DNA of 63,169 nucleotides from Marinosulfonomonas sp. PRT-SC04 (GCA_001321835.1 JPUR01000114.1:1-63169); one strand, 5' to 3'; numbered from the stretch's first letter, positions 1 through 9,299 are shown. The notes: generated by a model from the sequence alone, not told the origin. Made by a program: numbers and translations.

Positions 1-78
1 GGCAAAAGCCCCTTGGCATTTGAACGAAAGGCCGCATAAATGAGTTGAGAGACCGGAACACTAGCGCGACAAGACCAG

Positions 79-1404
79 GTGCGTCTGAACTATATCGATG
101 CCACGGGCGACTACGAGGTGCGGGCCACTGAGGCGGTGTTTCCGGATGAAGAAACTTTCGGTATTTCGCAATCGGAATTGTCGCTGGCGCTGACAGCAAC
201 CGAGGGGCGGGCCGTGGTGGAACGCTGGTTGGCTGAATCTCGGATTGCTCGCGACGGGGCGCGATTTGCGCTGCCGTTGTCGGAGCTTGCTTTGGGGGCA
301 GGTGATATTGTGCGCCTGCCAATCGACGATGGAGATACGCTGTATCGACTGGATCATGTCGAGCAATCCGGGGCGCAGATTATCGAAGCGGTTCGGGTGG
401 AAACTGGGGTTTATCTACCCAGTGACCGGGGGGAGGAAGAGGCCAGTGTGCGTGCCTTCACACCCGCAGTGCCGGCCTATCCGGTGTTTCTGGATCTGCC
501 CTTGATGAGCGGTGAAGAGGTGGAACATGCGCCACATTTGGCGGTCACTGCCACGCCGTGGCCGGGGCCGGTCGCGGTTTATAAATCCGCCAGCGATGAA
601 GGCTATGCGCTGAACCGTTTGATCGATGCCTCTTCAATCATTGGCATCACGCAAACTGATTTATACGCGGCCCAACCCGCCCTAAAGGACACGGGGCCAG
701 CCTTGCGGGTGAAGGTCTTTGGCGGATCCTTATCGTCAGTCAGCTGGGTGGATGTTTTGAATGGCGCCAATTTGGTGGCAATTGGCGATGGCTCCAGTGA
801 CAACTGGGAGCTGTTCCAGTTTGCCAATGCTGATCTGGTTGCCGAGAACACTTATGATCTGACGTTGCGGTTGCGCGGGCAGGCGGGCTCGGACGGGATT
901 ATGCCGATGCAGTGGCCGGTTGGCAGTCAGATCGTGGTCTTGAACGGGGTGCCAAAACAGATTGATCTGTCCAGCAGTGAGCGCGGGTTGTCACGTCATT
1001 ACCTGATTGGGCCTTCGGGGCGTGGCTATGATGATCCGTCATTCGTGCATCTGGAGGCGGCGTTTCAGGGCATTGGGCTGCGACCTTATTCGCCATGCCA
1101 CCTGAAGGTATTGGGAGCAATCGGCGCGGATATAGACATGTCATGGGTGCGGCGCACGCGGGTAGATGGCGACAGCTGGGAATCTGTCGAGGTGCCACTG
1201 GGGGAGACCGGTGAAAGCTATCTGCTGCGGGTGATGGATGGGGCGACGGTGCTGCGTGAAACCACAACTGTTGAGCCAAATTGGACGTATTCCGTGGCGG
1301 ATCAGGCATTGGACGGGGTGACCGCCCCATTTCAGATTGCGGTTGCGCAAATATCAAATCGGTTTGGGCCTGGGGTGTTCGAGCAGATTGAGGTTTCAAG
1401 CTAG
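79..1404 (+). CDS. Gene transfer agent gp15-like tail protein, C-terminal part, 5' end disrupted
   Basis: The 441-residue product resembles the C-terminal third of the large GTA gp15 tail-hub or host-specificity protein of Rhodobacterales, normally about 1300 residues. The stretch starting RLNYIDATGDY, followed by a WLAESRIARDGARFALP segment, matches my memory of the family. cysE lies two genes downstream, as it does beside the Rhodobacter capsulatus GTA cluster. The GTG start at 79 is only the first in-frame start after stops at 37 and 46. The other two forward frames also close (TGA at 41 and at 21), so no single frame enters from the left edge. The gene is therefore either frameshifted or truncated here, or affected by a sequence error. 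I infer loss of the N-terminal part, including the TIM-barrel region, but the window edge prevents proof. Confidence 0.65.
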   Translation: MRLNYIDATGDYEVRATEAVFPDEETFGISQSELSLALTATEGRAVVERWLAESRIARDGARFALPLSELALGAGDIVRLPIDDGDTLYRLDHVEQSGAQIIEAVRVETGVYLPSDRGEEEASVRAFTPAVPAYPVFLDLPLMSGEEVEHAPHLAVTATPWPGPVAVYKSASDEGYALNRLIDASSIIGITQTDLYAAQPALKDTGPALRVKVFGGSLSSVSWVDVLNGANLVAIGDGSSDNWELFQFANADLVAENTYDLTLRLRGQAGSDGIMPMQWPVGSQIVVLNGVPKQIDLSSSERGLSRHYLIGPSGRGYDDPSFVHLEAAFQGIGLRPYSPCHLKVLGAIGADIDMSWVRRTRVDGDSWESVEVPLGETGESYLLRVMDGATVLRETTTVEPNWTYSVADQALDGVTAPFQIAVAQISNRFGPGVFEQIEVSS

Positions 1405-1407
1405 GCG

Positions 1408-1758
1408 ATGCGTCCGGTTTTACACGGAGATGTGGTGGCAGCCGCGCGGGTTTTACTCGGCGTTGCCGATGCGGCGCGGCGCGGGCTGATGTGCCAAATG
1501 TTGGAGCAGGCCAGTGCAGCCGATGTCTATTATAAACGGTGTGGGCGCGGGCATCCGGTTTGGGGCAATGGCAGCCTGATGGCGGCGGCGATGTCACGTG
1601 ATATGGCTGCCGAGCCGTATCTGGATGATCCTGACTATTGCCGCTGTTGGGTCGTGGTGTTCGAGATGTTGATCATTTGGCGATCTGAACGGGCCGCCCT
1701 TAACCGGCCGCGCAGGCAATGTCTGTGGCAACATCTGGATCATGTTCCCGATCTTTAA
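1408..1758 (+). CDS. Small conserved protein next to the GTA cluster (DUF7742-like)
   Basis: This 116-residue protein begins three bases after the gp15 stop, so it is probably co-transcribed with it. It opens MRPVLHGDVVAAARVL and contains GHPVWGNGSLMAAAM and a DDPDYCRCW segment. I recognise these from small proteins encoded directly after GTA gp15 in Rhodobacterales. I think the family is catalogued as DUF7742 but cannot confirm the number. It has no signal peptide or membrane span and no known catalytic motif; the two cysteines of CRCW and the single-domain size are all that can be seen. Its function is unknown, and a role in GTA production is suggested only by position. Confidence 0.6.
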   Translation: MRPVLHGDVVAAARVLLGVADAARRGLMCQMLEQASAADVYYKRCGRGHPVWGNGSLMAAAMSRDMAAEPYLDDPDYCRCWVVVFEMLIIWRSERAALNRPRRQCLWQHLDHVPDL

Positions 1759-1836
1759 AGGGGCAATGGGTGCCGTTTTCAAAGCCATTCATATTGTGAA
1801 TAGCATCTATCAGGGCTTTCATCTTGGCCTGCCGCG

Positions 1837-1859
1837 CCTATCTGTTATAAACAGGTAGG
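1837..1859. promoter_or_regulatory. Imperfect palindrome upstream of cysE
   Basis: CCTATCTGTT and AACAGGTAGG form a 10-bp inverted repeat with one mismatch around a 3-bp ATA centre. It ends 16 bases before the cysE start codon, where a repressor could block initiation or where an RNA hairpin would form in the leader. The centre (TTATAAAC) could also serve as a -10 box. No regulator is identified. Confidence 0.35.
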
Positions 1860-1875
1860 CACCAAGGAAACCGAG

Positions 1876-2685
1876 ATGACAAACACACGTATGAAACTGG
1901 CAGAACTTGACCCGGTTTGGGCCCGAATTTGCGATGAAGCCACTGAGGCAGTTCGGGGCGAGCCTTTGTTGGGTGGCTTGATCCATTCCTCGGTGTTGCA
2001 CCATTCAACGCTGGAACGCGCTTTGGCATACCGGATGTCATTGAAGTTGGCCTCGGGCGAGATGTCCGAGCAGATTTTGCGCGAAATTTCGGATGCAGCC
2101 TATGAGGCGTCGCCGGAATTGGGCCAGATGGCGCGAGCAGATTTGGTTGCAATCTTTGAACGTGATCCGGCCTGCCATCGTTTGTTGCAGCCGCTGCTCT
2201 ATTTCAAAGGCTTTCAGGCGGTGCAGGCGTACCGCATTGGTCATTGGCTGTGGCAGAACGGGCGGCACGATATGGCGTTCTTTTTCCAGATGCGAATTTC
2301 CGAGATGTTCGGGATTGATATCCATCCGGCTGCACGGATTGGGCGCGGGATCATGATTGACCACGCCCATTCGATAGTCATTGGTGAAACTGCGGTGGTG
2401 GGTGACAATGTTTCGATGCTGCATTCGGTGACTTTGGGCGGCACTGGTAAGGAAGATGATGACCGTCATCCCAAGATTGGCAATGGTGTGTTGATCGGGG
2501 CTGGGGCCAAGATTTTGGGCAATATCGAGATTGGAGATTGCTCGCGGATCGCGGCAGGCTCGGTCGTGTTGCACGATGTTCCGGCGCGTAAAACGGTGGC
2601 CGGTGTTCCCGCGAAAATCATTGGTGATTCTGGCTGTAGCCAGCCATCGGTGACGATGGATCAGTTGTTGGGTGGATCACAGTAA
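1876..2685 (+). CDS. cysE: Serine O-acetyltransferase
   Basis: It makes O-acetyl-L-serine from L-serine and acetyl-CoA, the first committed step of cysteine synthesis in the cytoplasm. The 269-residue protein has the helical N-terminal domain (roughly residues 10-140) followed by a left-handed beta-helix of hexapeptide repeats (about 145-240). The active-site stretch IMIDHAHSIVIGE with its conserved histidine, the loop DDDRHPKIG with a second histidine, and the closing AGVPAKIIG turn are all present. The ATG follows AAGGAAACCGAG, a usable ribosome site. The gene sits just downstream of the GTA genes, an arrangement known from R. capsulatus, and faces pdhC across a shared terminator. Confidence 0.95.
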   Translation: MTNTRMKLAELDPVWARICDEATEAVRGEPLLGGLIHSSVLHHSTLERALAYRMSLKLASGEMSEQILREISDAAYEASPELGQMARADLVAIFERDPACHRLLQPLLYFKGFQAVQAYRIGHWLWQNGRHDMAFFFQMRISEMFGIDIHPAARIGRGIMIDHAHSIVIGETAVVGDNVSMLHSVTLGGTGKEDDDRHPKIGNGVLIGAGAKILGNIEIGDCSRIAAGSVVLHDVPARKTVAGVPAKIIGDSGCSQPSVTMDQLLGGSQ

Positions 2686-2703
2686 ATATTGATATACTAC
2701 AAG

Positions 2704-2740
2704 AATGGCGCGGCTGCATTATGCACCGCGCCATTTTTTG
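2704..2740. terminator. Bidirectional terminator between cysE and pdhC
   Basis: AATGGCGCGG (2704-2713) pairs with CCGCGCCATT (2726-2735) around a small inner TGCA/TGCA pairing, followed by a T run on the plus strand. It lies between the convergent stops of cysE and pdhC and probably ends both transcripts. Confidence 0.8.
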
Positions 2741-2746
2741 TTCGAT

Positions 2747-4012
2747 TTATGCAAGCATGGAAACTGGGTTTTCCAGATTACCAACGATCGCATTCAACAA
2801 AATCGCGCCTAAGGCACCATCGATCACCCGGTGATCAACCGAGAGCGTGACCGACATAACCGTTGCGATTGATAGCGTGCCATCTTTGCCAACCACTGGT
2901 TTTTTGACACCTGCGCCGACGGCCAAAATTGCCCCGTGCGGCGGGTTGATCACCGCATCGAAATTATCAATTCCGAACATGCCAAGATTGGAGATTGAAA
3001 AGCTGCCACCACTATATTCATGCGGCGCGAGTTTACGATCACGCGCGCGGCCAGCAAGGTCTTTCATCTCAATCGAAAGCTGTGACAGGGATTTGGTTTC
3101 AGCGTCTTTGATCACCGGTGTGAACAAGCCGCCATCGACCGCCACCGCCACCGCCACATCAGATGGTTTGAGTTGGAACAGGCGATCACCGGCCCAAATT
3201 GCATTGGCTTCGGGCACGGTTTGCAGGGCCATGGCGCAAGCTTTGATGATGAAATCATTCACCGAAACCTTAAGCCCACGGGCCTCCAGTTGTTTGTTGA
3301 TCAGCGCACGTCCCTCGAGCAGCGCATCAATGCGAATGTCGCGGCGCAGATAGAAATGCGGAATTGATTGCTTGGCTTGCGTCAGACGGGCGGCAATGGT
3401 TTTGCGCATGCCATTCAGAGGGATTACTTCATAGTCACGTTCCGCATAGATTTTAGCTAACGCATCGGTGCTCGGACCCGTTGGCAAAGCGGTGACAGGA
3501 GCAGGCGCCGGTGCGCTGGCTGGCTTGCCCAGAACATCGGCTTTGACGATGCGGCCATGAGGACCCGAGCCTGAAATGGTTGCAAGGTCAATGCCCGCAT
3601 CGGCCGCAATGCGACGCGCAAGCGGCGAGGCAAAAACCCGTTTCCCGTCAGTTGTTGGCGCGGTTTTTTTCGCGGCTGTCTCCGCAGGTTTTTCGGAAGT
3701 TTCCGGCTCGGCGACGGCAGCGGCTTGGGGGGGGATGACCGGTTTGGATGAAATGTCATCCACCGTTTCGCCATCCTCCAGCATGATCATGATCACGGTG
3801 TTGACAAGCACGCCTTCGCTGCCCTCGGCCACCAATAATTTGCCAACGACCCCTTCATCTATAGCCTCGAATTCCATCGTGGCTTTGTCCGTTTCAATCT
3901 CGGCAATCAGGTCGCCCGAAGCCACCGTATCGCCTTCTTTGACCAACCATTTGGCCAGCGTGCCTTCCTCCATCGTTGGGGAAAGGGCGGGCATCAGAAT
4001 TTCTATTGGCAT
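2747..4012 (-). CDS. pdhC: Pyruvate dehydrogenase E2, dihydrolipoamide acetyltransferase
   Basis: This is the core enzyme of the pyruvate dehydrogenase complex and transfers the acetyl group from lipoyl-lysine to CoA. The 421 residues show one N-terminal lipoyl domain with the modified lysine K43 in [10 protein letters not shown], an acidic, alanine-rich linker, and a peripheral-subunit-binding domain near 125-165 ([17 protein letters not shown] then [11 protein letters not shown]). The C-terminal acetyltransferase domain ends with the active-site motif DHRVIDG (H394, D398). It is the last gene of pdhA-pdhB-pdhC, 13 bases after pdhB. A single lipoyl domain is normal for alphaproteobacteria, where a second is carried by E1 beta, as seen here. 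E3 (lpd) is not in the window. Confidence 0.95.
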   Translation of the reverse strand: MPIEILMPALSPTMEEGTLAKWLVKEGDTVASGDLIAEIETDKATMEFEAIDEGVVGKLLVAEGSEGVLVNTVIMIMLEDGETVDDISSKPVIPPQAAAVAEPETSEKPAETAAKKTAPTTDGKRVFASPLARRIAADAGIDLATISGSGPHGRIVKADVLGKPASAPAPAPVTALPTGPSTDALAKIYAERDYEVIPLNGMRKTIAARLTQAKQSIPHFYLRRDIRIDALLEGRALINKQLEARGLKVSVNDFIIKACAMALQTVPEANAIWAGDRLFQLKPSDVAVAVAVDGGLFTPVIKDAETKSLSQLSIEMKDLAGRARDRKLAPHEYSGGSFSISNLGMFGIDNFDAVINPPHGAILAVGAGVKKPVVGKDGTLSIATVMSVTLSVDHRVIDGALGAILLNAIVGNLENPVSMLA

Positions 4013-4025
4013 CGCTTACGCTCCC

Positions 4026-5393
4026 TTAAGGATATGTCACTTTATGAACGGCCTCGACAACCTCATCGGTGGTCACCAGCGCCAGTTTTTCGAGATTGGC
4101 AGCATAGGGCATCGGAACATCCTTGCCGGTGCAATTGATCACTGGCGCGTCCAAATAATCGAACGCTTCCTGCATCAGCACCGCAGAGATATGACCGCCG
4201 ATTGAGCCCACCGGCCAACCTTCTTCAACTGTAACGCAACGATTTGTTTTCATTACAGATTTAATCACTGTCGCGGTGTCCATTGGGCGCAAGGTGCGCA
4301 GGTCGATAACCTCGGCGGAAATGCCTTCCTCGGCCAGACGATCCGCAGCTTCAAGCGCGTATTTCATGCCGATACCAAAGCTGACAATGGTGACATCGCT
4401 GCCTTCACGCCAGATTTTTGCCACCCCAAACGGAATGGTGAAATCATCCATCACCGGCACATCAAAGCTCTGACCGTAAAGCATCTCATTCTCTAGGAAT
4501 ATCACCGGATTTGGATCGCGGATCGCGGTTTTCAGCAGGCCTTTTGCGTCAGAAGCCGAATAAGGCATCACCACTTTCAGGCCCGGAATTTGGGCGTACC
4601 ATGTGGCGTAATCCTGACTGTGTTGGGCGCCAACACGGGCCGCAGCCCCGTTAGAGCCGCGAAACACTATCTGTGTGCCCATCTGTCCGCCTGACATATA
4701 GAGCGTTTTGGCCGCTGAATTGATGATTTGATCAAGCGCTTGTACGGCAAAGTTGAAGGTCATAAACTCGACAATCGGCTTCAGGCCGCCAAAGGCTGAG
4801 CCAATCGCGATACCTGTGAAACCTTGCTCGGTGATCGGGGTGTCGATCACTCGCCGTTCGCCAAATTCTTCAAGCATGCCCTGACTGATCTTATAGGCCC
4901 CCTGATATTGGGCAACTTCTTCGCCCATCAGGTAAACCATTTCATCGGCGCGCATTTCTTCGGCCATCGCATCGCGCAAAGCTTCGCGTACGGTGGTCGA
5001 TTTCATCTCGGTGCCCTCTGGTATTTCAGGGTCCAGCGGGACGGTTTGTGTGACTGGCGCTGCGGCGACTGCGGGTGTGGCCGTCGCAGCGGTTGGTGTT
5101 GCTATGGACGGCGCTGCGGCAGTGCTCGCGGGCACCGCGTCGGCGTCATCGCCGTCTTCCAGCAATATGGCGATGGGGGCGTTCACAGCCACGCCTTCAG
5201 TCCCATCGGGGACCAAAATTTTGCCCATGATCCCCTCGTCTACCGCCTCGAATTCCATCGTTGCTTTGTCGGTCTCGATCTCGGCGATGATCATACCGGA
5301 TTCGATCACATCGCCCTCTTTGACCAGCCATTTGGCCAAGGTACCTTCTTCCATCGTGGGGGAAAGCGCGGGCATCAAAAGTTCTATTGCCAT
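4026..5393 (-). CDS. pdhB: Pyruvate dehydrogenase E1 component, beta subunit, with N-terminal lipoyl domain
   Basis: With PdhA it forms the thiamine-diphosphate heterotetramer that decarboxylates pyruvate and acetylates lipoyl-lysine. The 455 residues are about 120 longer than an ordinary E1 beta. The extra part is an N-terminal lipoyl domain (residues 1-80, K43 in [10 protein letters not shown]), nearly identical to that of PdhC, joined by an Ala/Pro/Thr-rich linker (about 85-130). The catalytic beta subunit starts near [15 protein letters not shown] and contains the conserved [13 protein letters not shown] and [10 protein letters not shown] segments. The ATG sits 27 bases after the pdhA stop. 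This fusion is typical of alphaproteobacterial PDH, so it is expected here rather than novel. Confidence 0.95.
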   Translation of the reverse strand: MAIELLMPALSPTMEEGTLAKWLVKEGDVIESGMIIAEIETDKATMEFEAVDEGIMGKILVPDGTEGVAVNAPIAILLEDGDDADAVPASTAAAPSIATPTAATATPAVAAAPVTQTVPLDPEIPEGTEMKSTTVREALRDAMAEEMRADEMVYLMGEEVAQYQGAYKISQGMLEEFGERRVIDTPITEQGFTGIAIGSAFGGLKPIVEFMTFNFAVQALDQIINSAAKTLYMSGGQMGTQIVFRGSNGAAARVGAQHSQDYATWYAQIPGLKVVMPYSASDAKGLLKTAIRDPNPVIFLENEMLYGQSFDVPVMDDFTIPFGVAKIWREGSDVTIVSFGIGMKYALEAADRLAEEGISAEVIDLRTLRPMDTATVIKSVMKTNRCVTVEEGWPVGSIGGHISAVLMQEAFDYLDAPVINCTGKDVPMPYAANLEKLALVTTDEVVEAVHKVTYP

Positions 5394-5420
5394 GGTAATT
5401 ATCTCCGTCTTATCTGATGC

Positions 5421-6416
5421 TTACGCGTCTGCGTAGATGTCTGTCCAAAGTTCTTCGAGCGCTGGTTCGGGGCTGTTGCGAGCAAATTCGGCAGCCTCGT
5501 TGACCGTTGCCTTGATCGCCTTGTCGATGGCTTTTAAATCATCCTCGGAGGCGTGTTTTCCCTGCAATAACAGCTCTCGAACATGATCAATTGCATCGCG
5601 TTCCTCGCGGACTTTTTGCACTTCTTCTCGAGTGCGGTATTTGGCCGGATCCGACATTGAGTGGCCGCGATACCGGTAGGTGTTCATCTCTAGAATATAG
5701 GGGCCAGCGCCGGAACGACAGTGCGCAATTGCCTTCTCGCCCGCAGCTTTGACCGCCAGAACATCCATGCCGTCAACCGATTCACCGGGGATGCCAAATG
5801 CCTGCCCACGGGTGTATAATTCGGGGGTTGAGGAGCCGCGTTGCAGCGATGTGCCCATGGCATATTGATTGTTTTCAATCACGAAAATCACCGGCAGTTT
5901 CCACAGAGAAGCCATGTTGAAGGTCTCATAAACTTGCCCCTGATTGGCCGCACCATCGCCGAAATAGGCGAACGATACATTGTCATTCCCCAGATACTTA
6001 TCCGCGAAAGCAAGCCCAGCTCCAATCGGCACCTGTGCGCCAACGATGCCATGCCCGCCGTAGAAATTGGCCTCTTTCGAGAACATATGCATTGAGCCGC
6101 CCTTGCCTTTGGAGTAGCCGCCCTCGCGCCCAGTCAGCTCGGCCATCACACCTTTTGGGTCCATTCCACAGGCCAACATATGGCCGTGGTCGCGGTAGGA
6201 TGTAACGCGTTTATCACCTTTTTTGGTGGTGGCCTCTAGTCCAACGATGATGGCTTCTTGGCCGATGTAAAGATGGCAAAACCCGCCAATTAAACCCATG
6301 CCGTACAATTGGCCTGCTTTTTCCTCGAATCGTCGGATCAATAACATTTCATGATAAAAATGTAGCAGTTTTTCCTTGGAAGTGTTTGTTTTTCTAGAGG
6401 TTTTCTTAGCTGCCAT
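5421..6416 (-). CDS. pdhA: Pyruvate dehydrogenase E1 component, alpha subunit
   Basis: This is the thiamine-diphosphate-binding subunit of E1. The 331-residue protein has the ThDP motif GDG...NN: GDGAANQG begins at residue 153 and ENNQYAMGTS supplies N182-N183. The later YRYRGHSMSDPAKYR loop is characteristic of E1 alpha. A lysine-rich N-terminus (first 15 residues) precedes the conserved LLHFYHEMLLIRRFEEK start of the fold. It is the first gene of the pdhABC operon, and a perfect inverted repeat lies 28-45 bases upstream of its start codon. Confidence 0.96.
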   Translation of the reverse strand: MAAKKTSRKTNTSKEKLLHFYHEMLLIRRFEEKAGQLYGMGLIGGFCHLYIGQEAIIVGLEATTKKGDKRVTSYRDHGHMLACGMDPKGVMAELTGREGGYSKGKGGSMHMFSKEANFYGGHGIVGAQVPIGAGLAFADKYLGNDNVSFAYFGDGAANQGQVYETFNMASLWKLPVIFVIENNQYAMGTSLQRGSSTPELYTRGQAFGIPGESVDGMDVLAVKAAGEKAIAHCRSGAGPYILEMNTYRYRGHSMSDPAKYRTREEVQKVREERDAIDHVRELLLQGKHASEDDLKAIDKAIKATVNEAAEFARNSPEPALEELWTDIYADA

Positions 6417-6443
6417 TGGGGTGTGCCCTCGCGTTATTCAAAG

Positions 6444-6461
6444 TAGTTTAGCGTTAAACTA
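6444..6461. promoter_or_regulatory. Perfect inverted repeat in front of pdhA
   Basis: TAGTTTA and TAAACTA (7 + 7 bases) flank a GCGT centre, and AGT/ACT bases extend the symmetry loosely outward. The site lies in the 125-base gap between ftsB and pdhA, just upstream of the pdh operon, and is a candidate operator for a pyruvate-responsive regulator. The binding protein is unknown. Confidence 0.45.
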
Positions 6462-6541
6462 TATACTACTGCATTGGTGCGAGAAGTGCGAGAAAAGAAT
6501 TTCGGTGGGGCATTCGTCCTGTTTTAGGTGGTCGAATGGAG

Positions 6542-6844
6542 CTAGCGAATGACGATTTCATCGGCGCGCAGCAGGCCAAGAACGCTGCGGGCTTGTTCGT
6601 CTAATAGATCAAGGTCCAGATAGCCGTCAGATAAGCGGTGGGTTTTATTTTCCATCCACGCGACATCGGCGGAAAGCGCCTCGAGGTCTTGGCGCAGAAT
6701 GTTGGCTTCGGCATCAATTTGTACGCGGCGAAACAGCCCATAATCGCCTTGAATCGCAGCAAAGGCGAAATAAAGCCCCAGCGCAAAAACGCCAGAAAAA
6801 TACAGGATTACGCCGACTGGCGGTCGTCTACGGGAAATATACAT
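6542..6844 (-). CDS. Septum formation initiator, FtsB/DivIC family
   Basis: This is a small bitopic membrane protein of the division complex, expected to pair with FtsL and link FtsQ to septal wall synthesis. The 100 residues comprise a basic cytoplasmic start (MYISRRRPPVG), one membrane span (about 11-30) and a periplasmic coiled-coil-like segment (about 32-65, LRQDLEALSADVAWMENK). The tail is LLDEQARSVLGLLRADEIVI, where the LDE-AR-VLG pattern is the family signature. Its position between the aldolase and pdhA is usual in Rhodobacterales. The length matches the family. Confidence 0.85.
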   Translation of the reverse strand: MYISRRRPPVGVILYFSGVFALGLYFAFAAIQGDYGLFRRVQIDAEANILRQDLEALSADVAWMENKTHRLSDGYLDLDLLDEQARSVLGLLRADEIVIR

Positions 6845-6981
6845 TGTTTGCCTTTATGTGCCATCTTTAACGTGGCTTTTAATCATATTAGCAGGGATGT
6901 GAGGTTTTGTGAATCCCTAAAATGTCCATTTTAGCAAGGCTCGGCGCACGGTTAGCTTGTATGAAAGTCTGATAACTTGGG

Positions 6982-7026
6982 GTCCAGCGGCACCGATCTT
7001 GCACTGGGTGAAAAGTGCCGCTGGAC
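6982..7026 (-). terminator. Stem-loop after the aldolase gene
   Basis: GTCCAGCGGCA (6982-6992) is the exact reverse complement of TGCCGCTGGAC (7016-7026), with a 23-base loop. It starts eight bases beyond the aldolase stop. No T tract follows on the minus strand, so it may be a 3'-end stabiliser or a weak terminator. Confidence 0.4.
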
Positions 7027-7033
7027 TGTGTGT

Positions 7034-7963
7034 TTAGGCTTTGCCCTTGTAAATATCGACCAGTTTGCTGAGCATATCGAGCGCATCGTCACGGTCACGT
7101 TGGAACGTGTTGCGCCCAATGATCGAGCCGTTGCCGCCACCGTCACGAATGGCACGCGCGTCGTCATAAACGCTGTCGGCGCCTTTTTTGGCACCGCCCG
7201 AGAACACCACGATCCGGCGACCGCCAAAGCTTGCGTCCATGCAATGTTTCACCCGTGCCGCTTGGGTTGCGATGTCGATCCCCTCGTCTTGATAGACTTT
7301 TTTGGCGGCTGGTAGCGACAGATGATCGGTCGATAATTTGATCTTGATGATATGCGCGCCCAGCAGAGCGGCGATTTGTGCGGCATAGGCGGCGATGTCG
7401 ATCGCGGTTTCGCCAGCGCTGTCGAGCGCTTCGCCACGTGGGTAGGACCAGATCACGGTCGCGACACCTTTGGCGGCGGCTTCTTTGCGCAACTCTGAAA
7501 TTTCTTCAAACATTTCAAGACCCTGTGAGGATCCTGGGTAAATCGTAAAGCCGATGGCCGAGGCACCAATGCGCAGCGCGTCATCAACCGAAGCCGTAAT
7601 GGCTTGGTCTTTGAAGGCAGCGTCAGGGATCAGCGAGTTGGCCGAATTGGCTTTCAAAATCGTTGGAATTTGGCCCGCGAAGGTGTCAGCACCAGCCTCT
7701 AGCATGCCCAGAGGGGCCGCAAACGCGTTCAGGCCAGCATCGATCGCCAACTGGTAGTGATAATGTGGATCATAAGCGGCAGGGTTCGGCGCAAAAGAGC
7801 GTGCCGCGCCGTGTTCAAAGCCTTGGTCAACCGGCAGGATGATCATTTTGCCAGTGCCGCCCAGTTTGCCGTTCATCAGGATGCGGCACAGATTTGCCTT
7901 CACGCCTGGGCAGTCTGCCTCGTAGTTTGAGAGTATTTTTTGAACTATGCGTGTCGCTTTCAT
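7034..7963 (-). CDS. fbaB: Class I fructose-bisphosphate aldolase (DhnA/FbaB type)
   Basis: It cleaves fructose 1,6-bisphosphate to glyceraldehyde 3-phosphate and dihydroxyacetone phosphate, or runs in reverse in gluconeogenesis, through a Schiff-base lysine. The 309 residues match the archaeal-type DhnA family and not the metal-dependent class II enzymes. Visible motifs are ILPVDQGFEHG near residue 41, GFTIYPGSSQG, the strand HIIKIKLSTDHL expected to hold the catalytic lysine, and the phosphate-binding stretches VFSGGAKKG and GNGSIIGRNTFQR. The ATG follows GAAAGGATC. It lies 40 bases downstream of pgk on the same strand, making a two-gene lower-glycolysis unit. Confidence 0.92.
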   Translation of the reverse strand: MKATRIVQKILSNYEADCPGVKANLCRILMNGKLGGTGKMIILPVDQGFEHGAARSFAPNPAAYDPHYHYQLAIDAGLNAFAAPLGMLEAGADTFAGQIPTILKANSANSLIPDAAFKDQAITASVDDALRIGASAIGFTIYPGSSQGLEMFEEISELRKEAAAKGVATVIWSYPRGEALDSAGETAIDIAAYAAQIAALLGAHIIKIKLSTDHLSLPAAKKVYQDEGIDIATQAARVKHCMDASFGGRRIVVFSGGAKKGADSVYDDARAIRDGGGNGSIIGRNTFQRDRDDALDMLSKLVDIYKGKA

Positions 7964-8003
7964 GTCGCGATCCTTTCAAGAGCTGTGGGCCATTGCCACT
8001 GCT

Positions 8004-9299
8004 CTATTTAGGTGTGCGACTGTATGCAACGCTGTTGGCGCTACCAGTCAGAATATTTAGGTCAAACACGCAGTTTAACGCATCAATATGGTCAACGGCA
8101 GCGGCGTAAGCCGTTTCCAGTGCGGCCACTCCGGGTAGGGTTTTGCCCTCCATCCACTCCAAAAACGCGCCGCCAGCGGTCGAGATGTAGGTGAAATCAT
8201 CGCCATGCCCCGAGGCATTGATCGCCGCGACCGTGTCACCACCACCGGCGATTGAGACCAAATCACCTTTGTTGGTTTGGGTGGCGATCTGGTCCAGCAT
8301 TCCGAAGGTTGCGGTTTGAAATGGCGTCATTTCGAACACCCCGAGCGGGCCGTTCATCACGAGGGTTTTTGACGCGGCGATGGTGGCGTTGATCTGGGCC
8401 ATCGTGTCAGGTCCGGCGTCGAGGATCATTGCATCCGCTGGGCATTCCGCGGCGGGCACTATTTTGTGCTCGGCGTTGGCCTTGAATTCGTGCGCCACCA
8501 CAATGTCGGTGGGCAGGATGATCTCGCAGCCTGCGGCCTTGGCTTTGGTCAAAATCTCAAGCGCTATGTCTGTCATCTCGTGTTCGGCCAGTGATTTGCC
8601 AACATCAAGGCCTTGGGCTGCCAAAAACGTATTGGCCATGCCGCCGCCGATCACCAGATGATCGACCTTGGTGACCAGATTGCCGAGCAGTTCCAATTTG
8701 GTTGACACCTTTGCGCCGCCAACCACCGCGCAAACCGGATGTTGCGGGTTGCCCAAAGCGGATTCTAGCGCGCTCAGTTCGGTTTGCATCAAGCGACCGG
8801 CACAGGCAGGCATCAAGGCTGCGATGCCTGCGGTCGAGGCGTGCGCCCGATGCGCGGTTGAAAACGCGTCATTACAGTAAACATCGCCAAGCATGGCCAG
8901 TTCCGCCGCAAACTCAGGGCAGTTGGCCTCTTCACCGGCATTAAAGCGCAGGTTTTCCAGCAATAAAATATCGCCAGGTTTCATATCATTGATCCAGGAA
9001 CCAGTCCGTTTGCCATCCGCATTATCGGCAAAACTCACCGGTTGGCCAAAAGCGGTTTCAAGGGCGGGCAGGGTGATGCGCAGGCTAAGCTCCGGCACCA
9101 CTTGGCCCTTTGGTCGGCCAAAATGCGCCATCAGCACAGGCTTGCCACCGGCGGCCAGAATATCTCGCACGGTTGGCACGATCCGCTCAATTCTTGTGGC
9201 GTCACTCACCACGCCATTTTTGATGGGCACATTGATATCGACCCGTACCAAAACCACTTTGCCGTTCAGATTGATATCATCGAGTGTTCGGTAGCCCAT
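8004..9299 (-). CDS. pgk: Phosphoglycerate kinase, with an unusual C-terminal extension
   Basis: It interconverts 1,3-bisphosphoglycerate plus ADP and 3-phosphoglycerate plus ATP. The N-terminal domain shows [14 protein letters not shown] and the basic substrate-binding stretch [10 protein letters not shown]. The C-terminal nucleotide domain shows [25 protein letters not shown] and [24 protein letters not shown] precedes the ATG. The family usually stops soon after LPGVAALE and totals about 395-400 residues. Here about 35 more residues follow ([18 protein letters not shown] and onward), giving 431. This tail resembles nothing I recognise and may be read-through caused by an altered stop or a small indel. 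The core enzyme appears intact. Confidence 0.95.
   Translation of the reverse strand: MGYRTLDDINLNGKVVLVRVDINVPIKNGVVSDATRIERIVPTVRDILAAGGKPVLMAHFGRPKGQVVPELSLRITLPALETAFGQPVSFADNADGKRTGSWINDMKPGDILLLENLRFNAGEEANCPEFAAELAMLGDVYCNDAFSTAHRAHASTAGIAALMPACAGRLMQTELSALESALGNPQHPVCAVVGGAKVSTKLELLGNLVTKVDHLVIGGGMANTFLAAQGLDVGKSLAEHEMTDIALEILTKAKAAGCEIILPTDIVVAHEFKANAEHKIVPAAECPADAMILDAGPDTMAQINATIAASKTLVMNGPLGVFEMTPFQTATFGMLDQIATQTNKGDLVSIAGGGDTVAAINASGHGDDFTYISTAGGAFLEWMEGKTLPGVAALETAYAAAVDHIDALNCVFDLNILTGSANSVAYSRTPK

Noticed and set aside
899..1597. Long minus-strand open frame across the GTA gene
   Set aside because: Proline/histidine/serine-rich translation with no family resemblance; it is the shadow of the plus-strand GTA frame.
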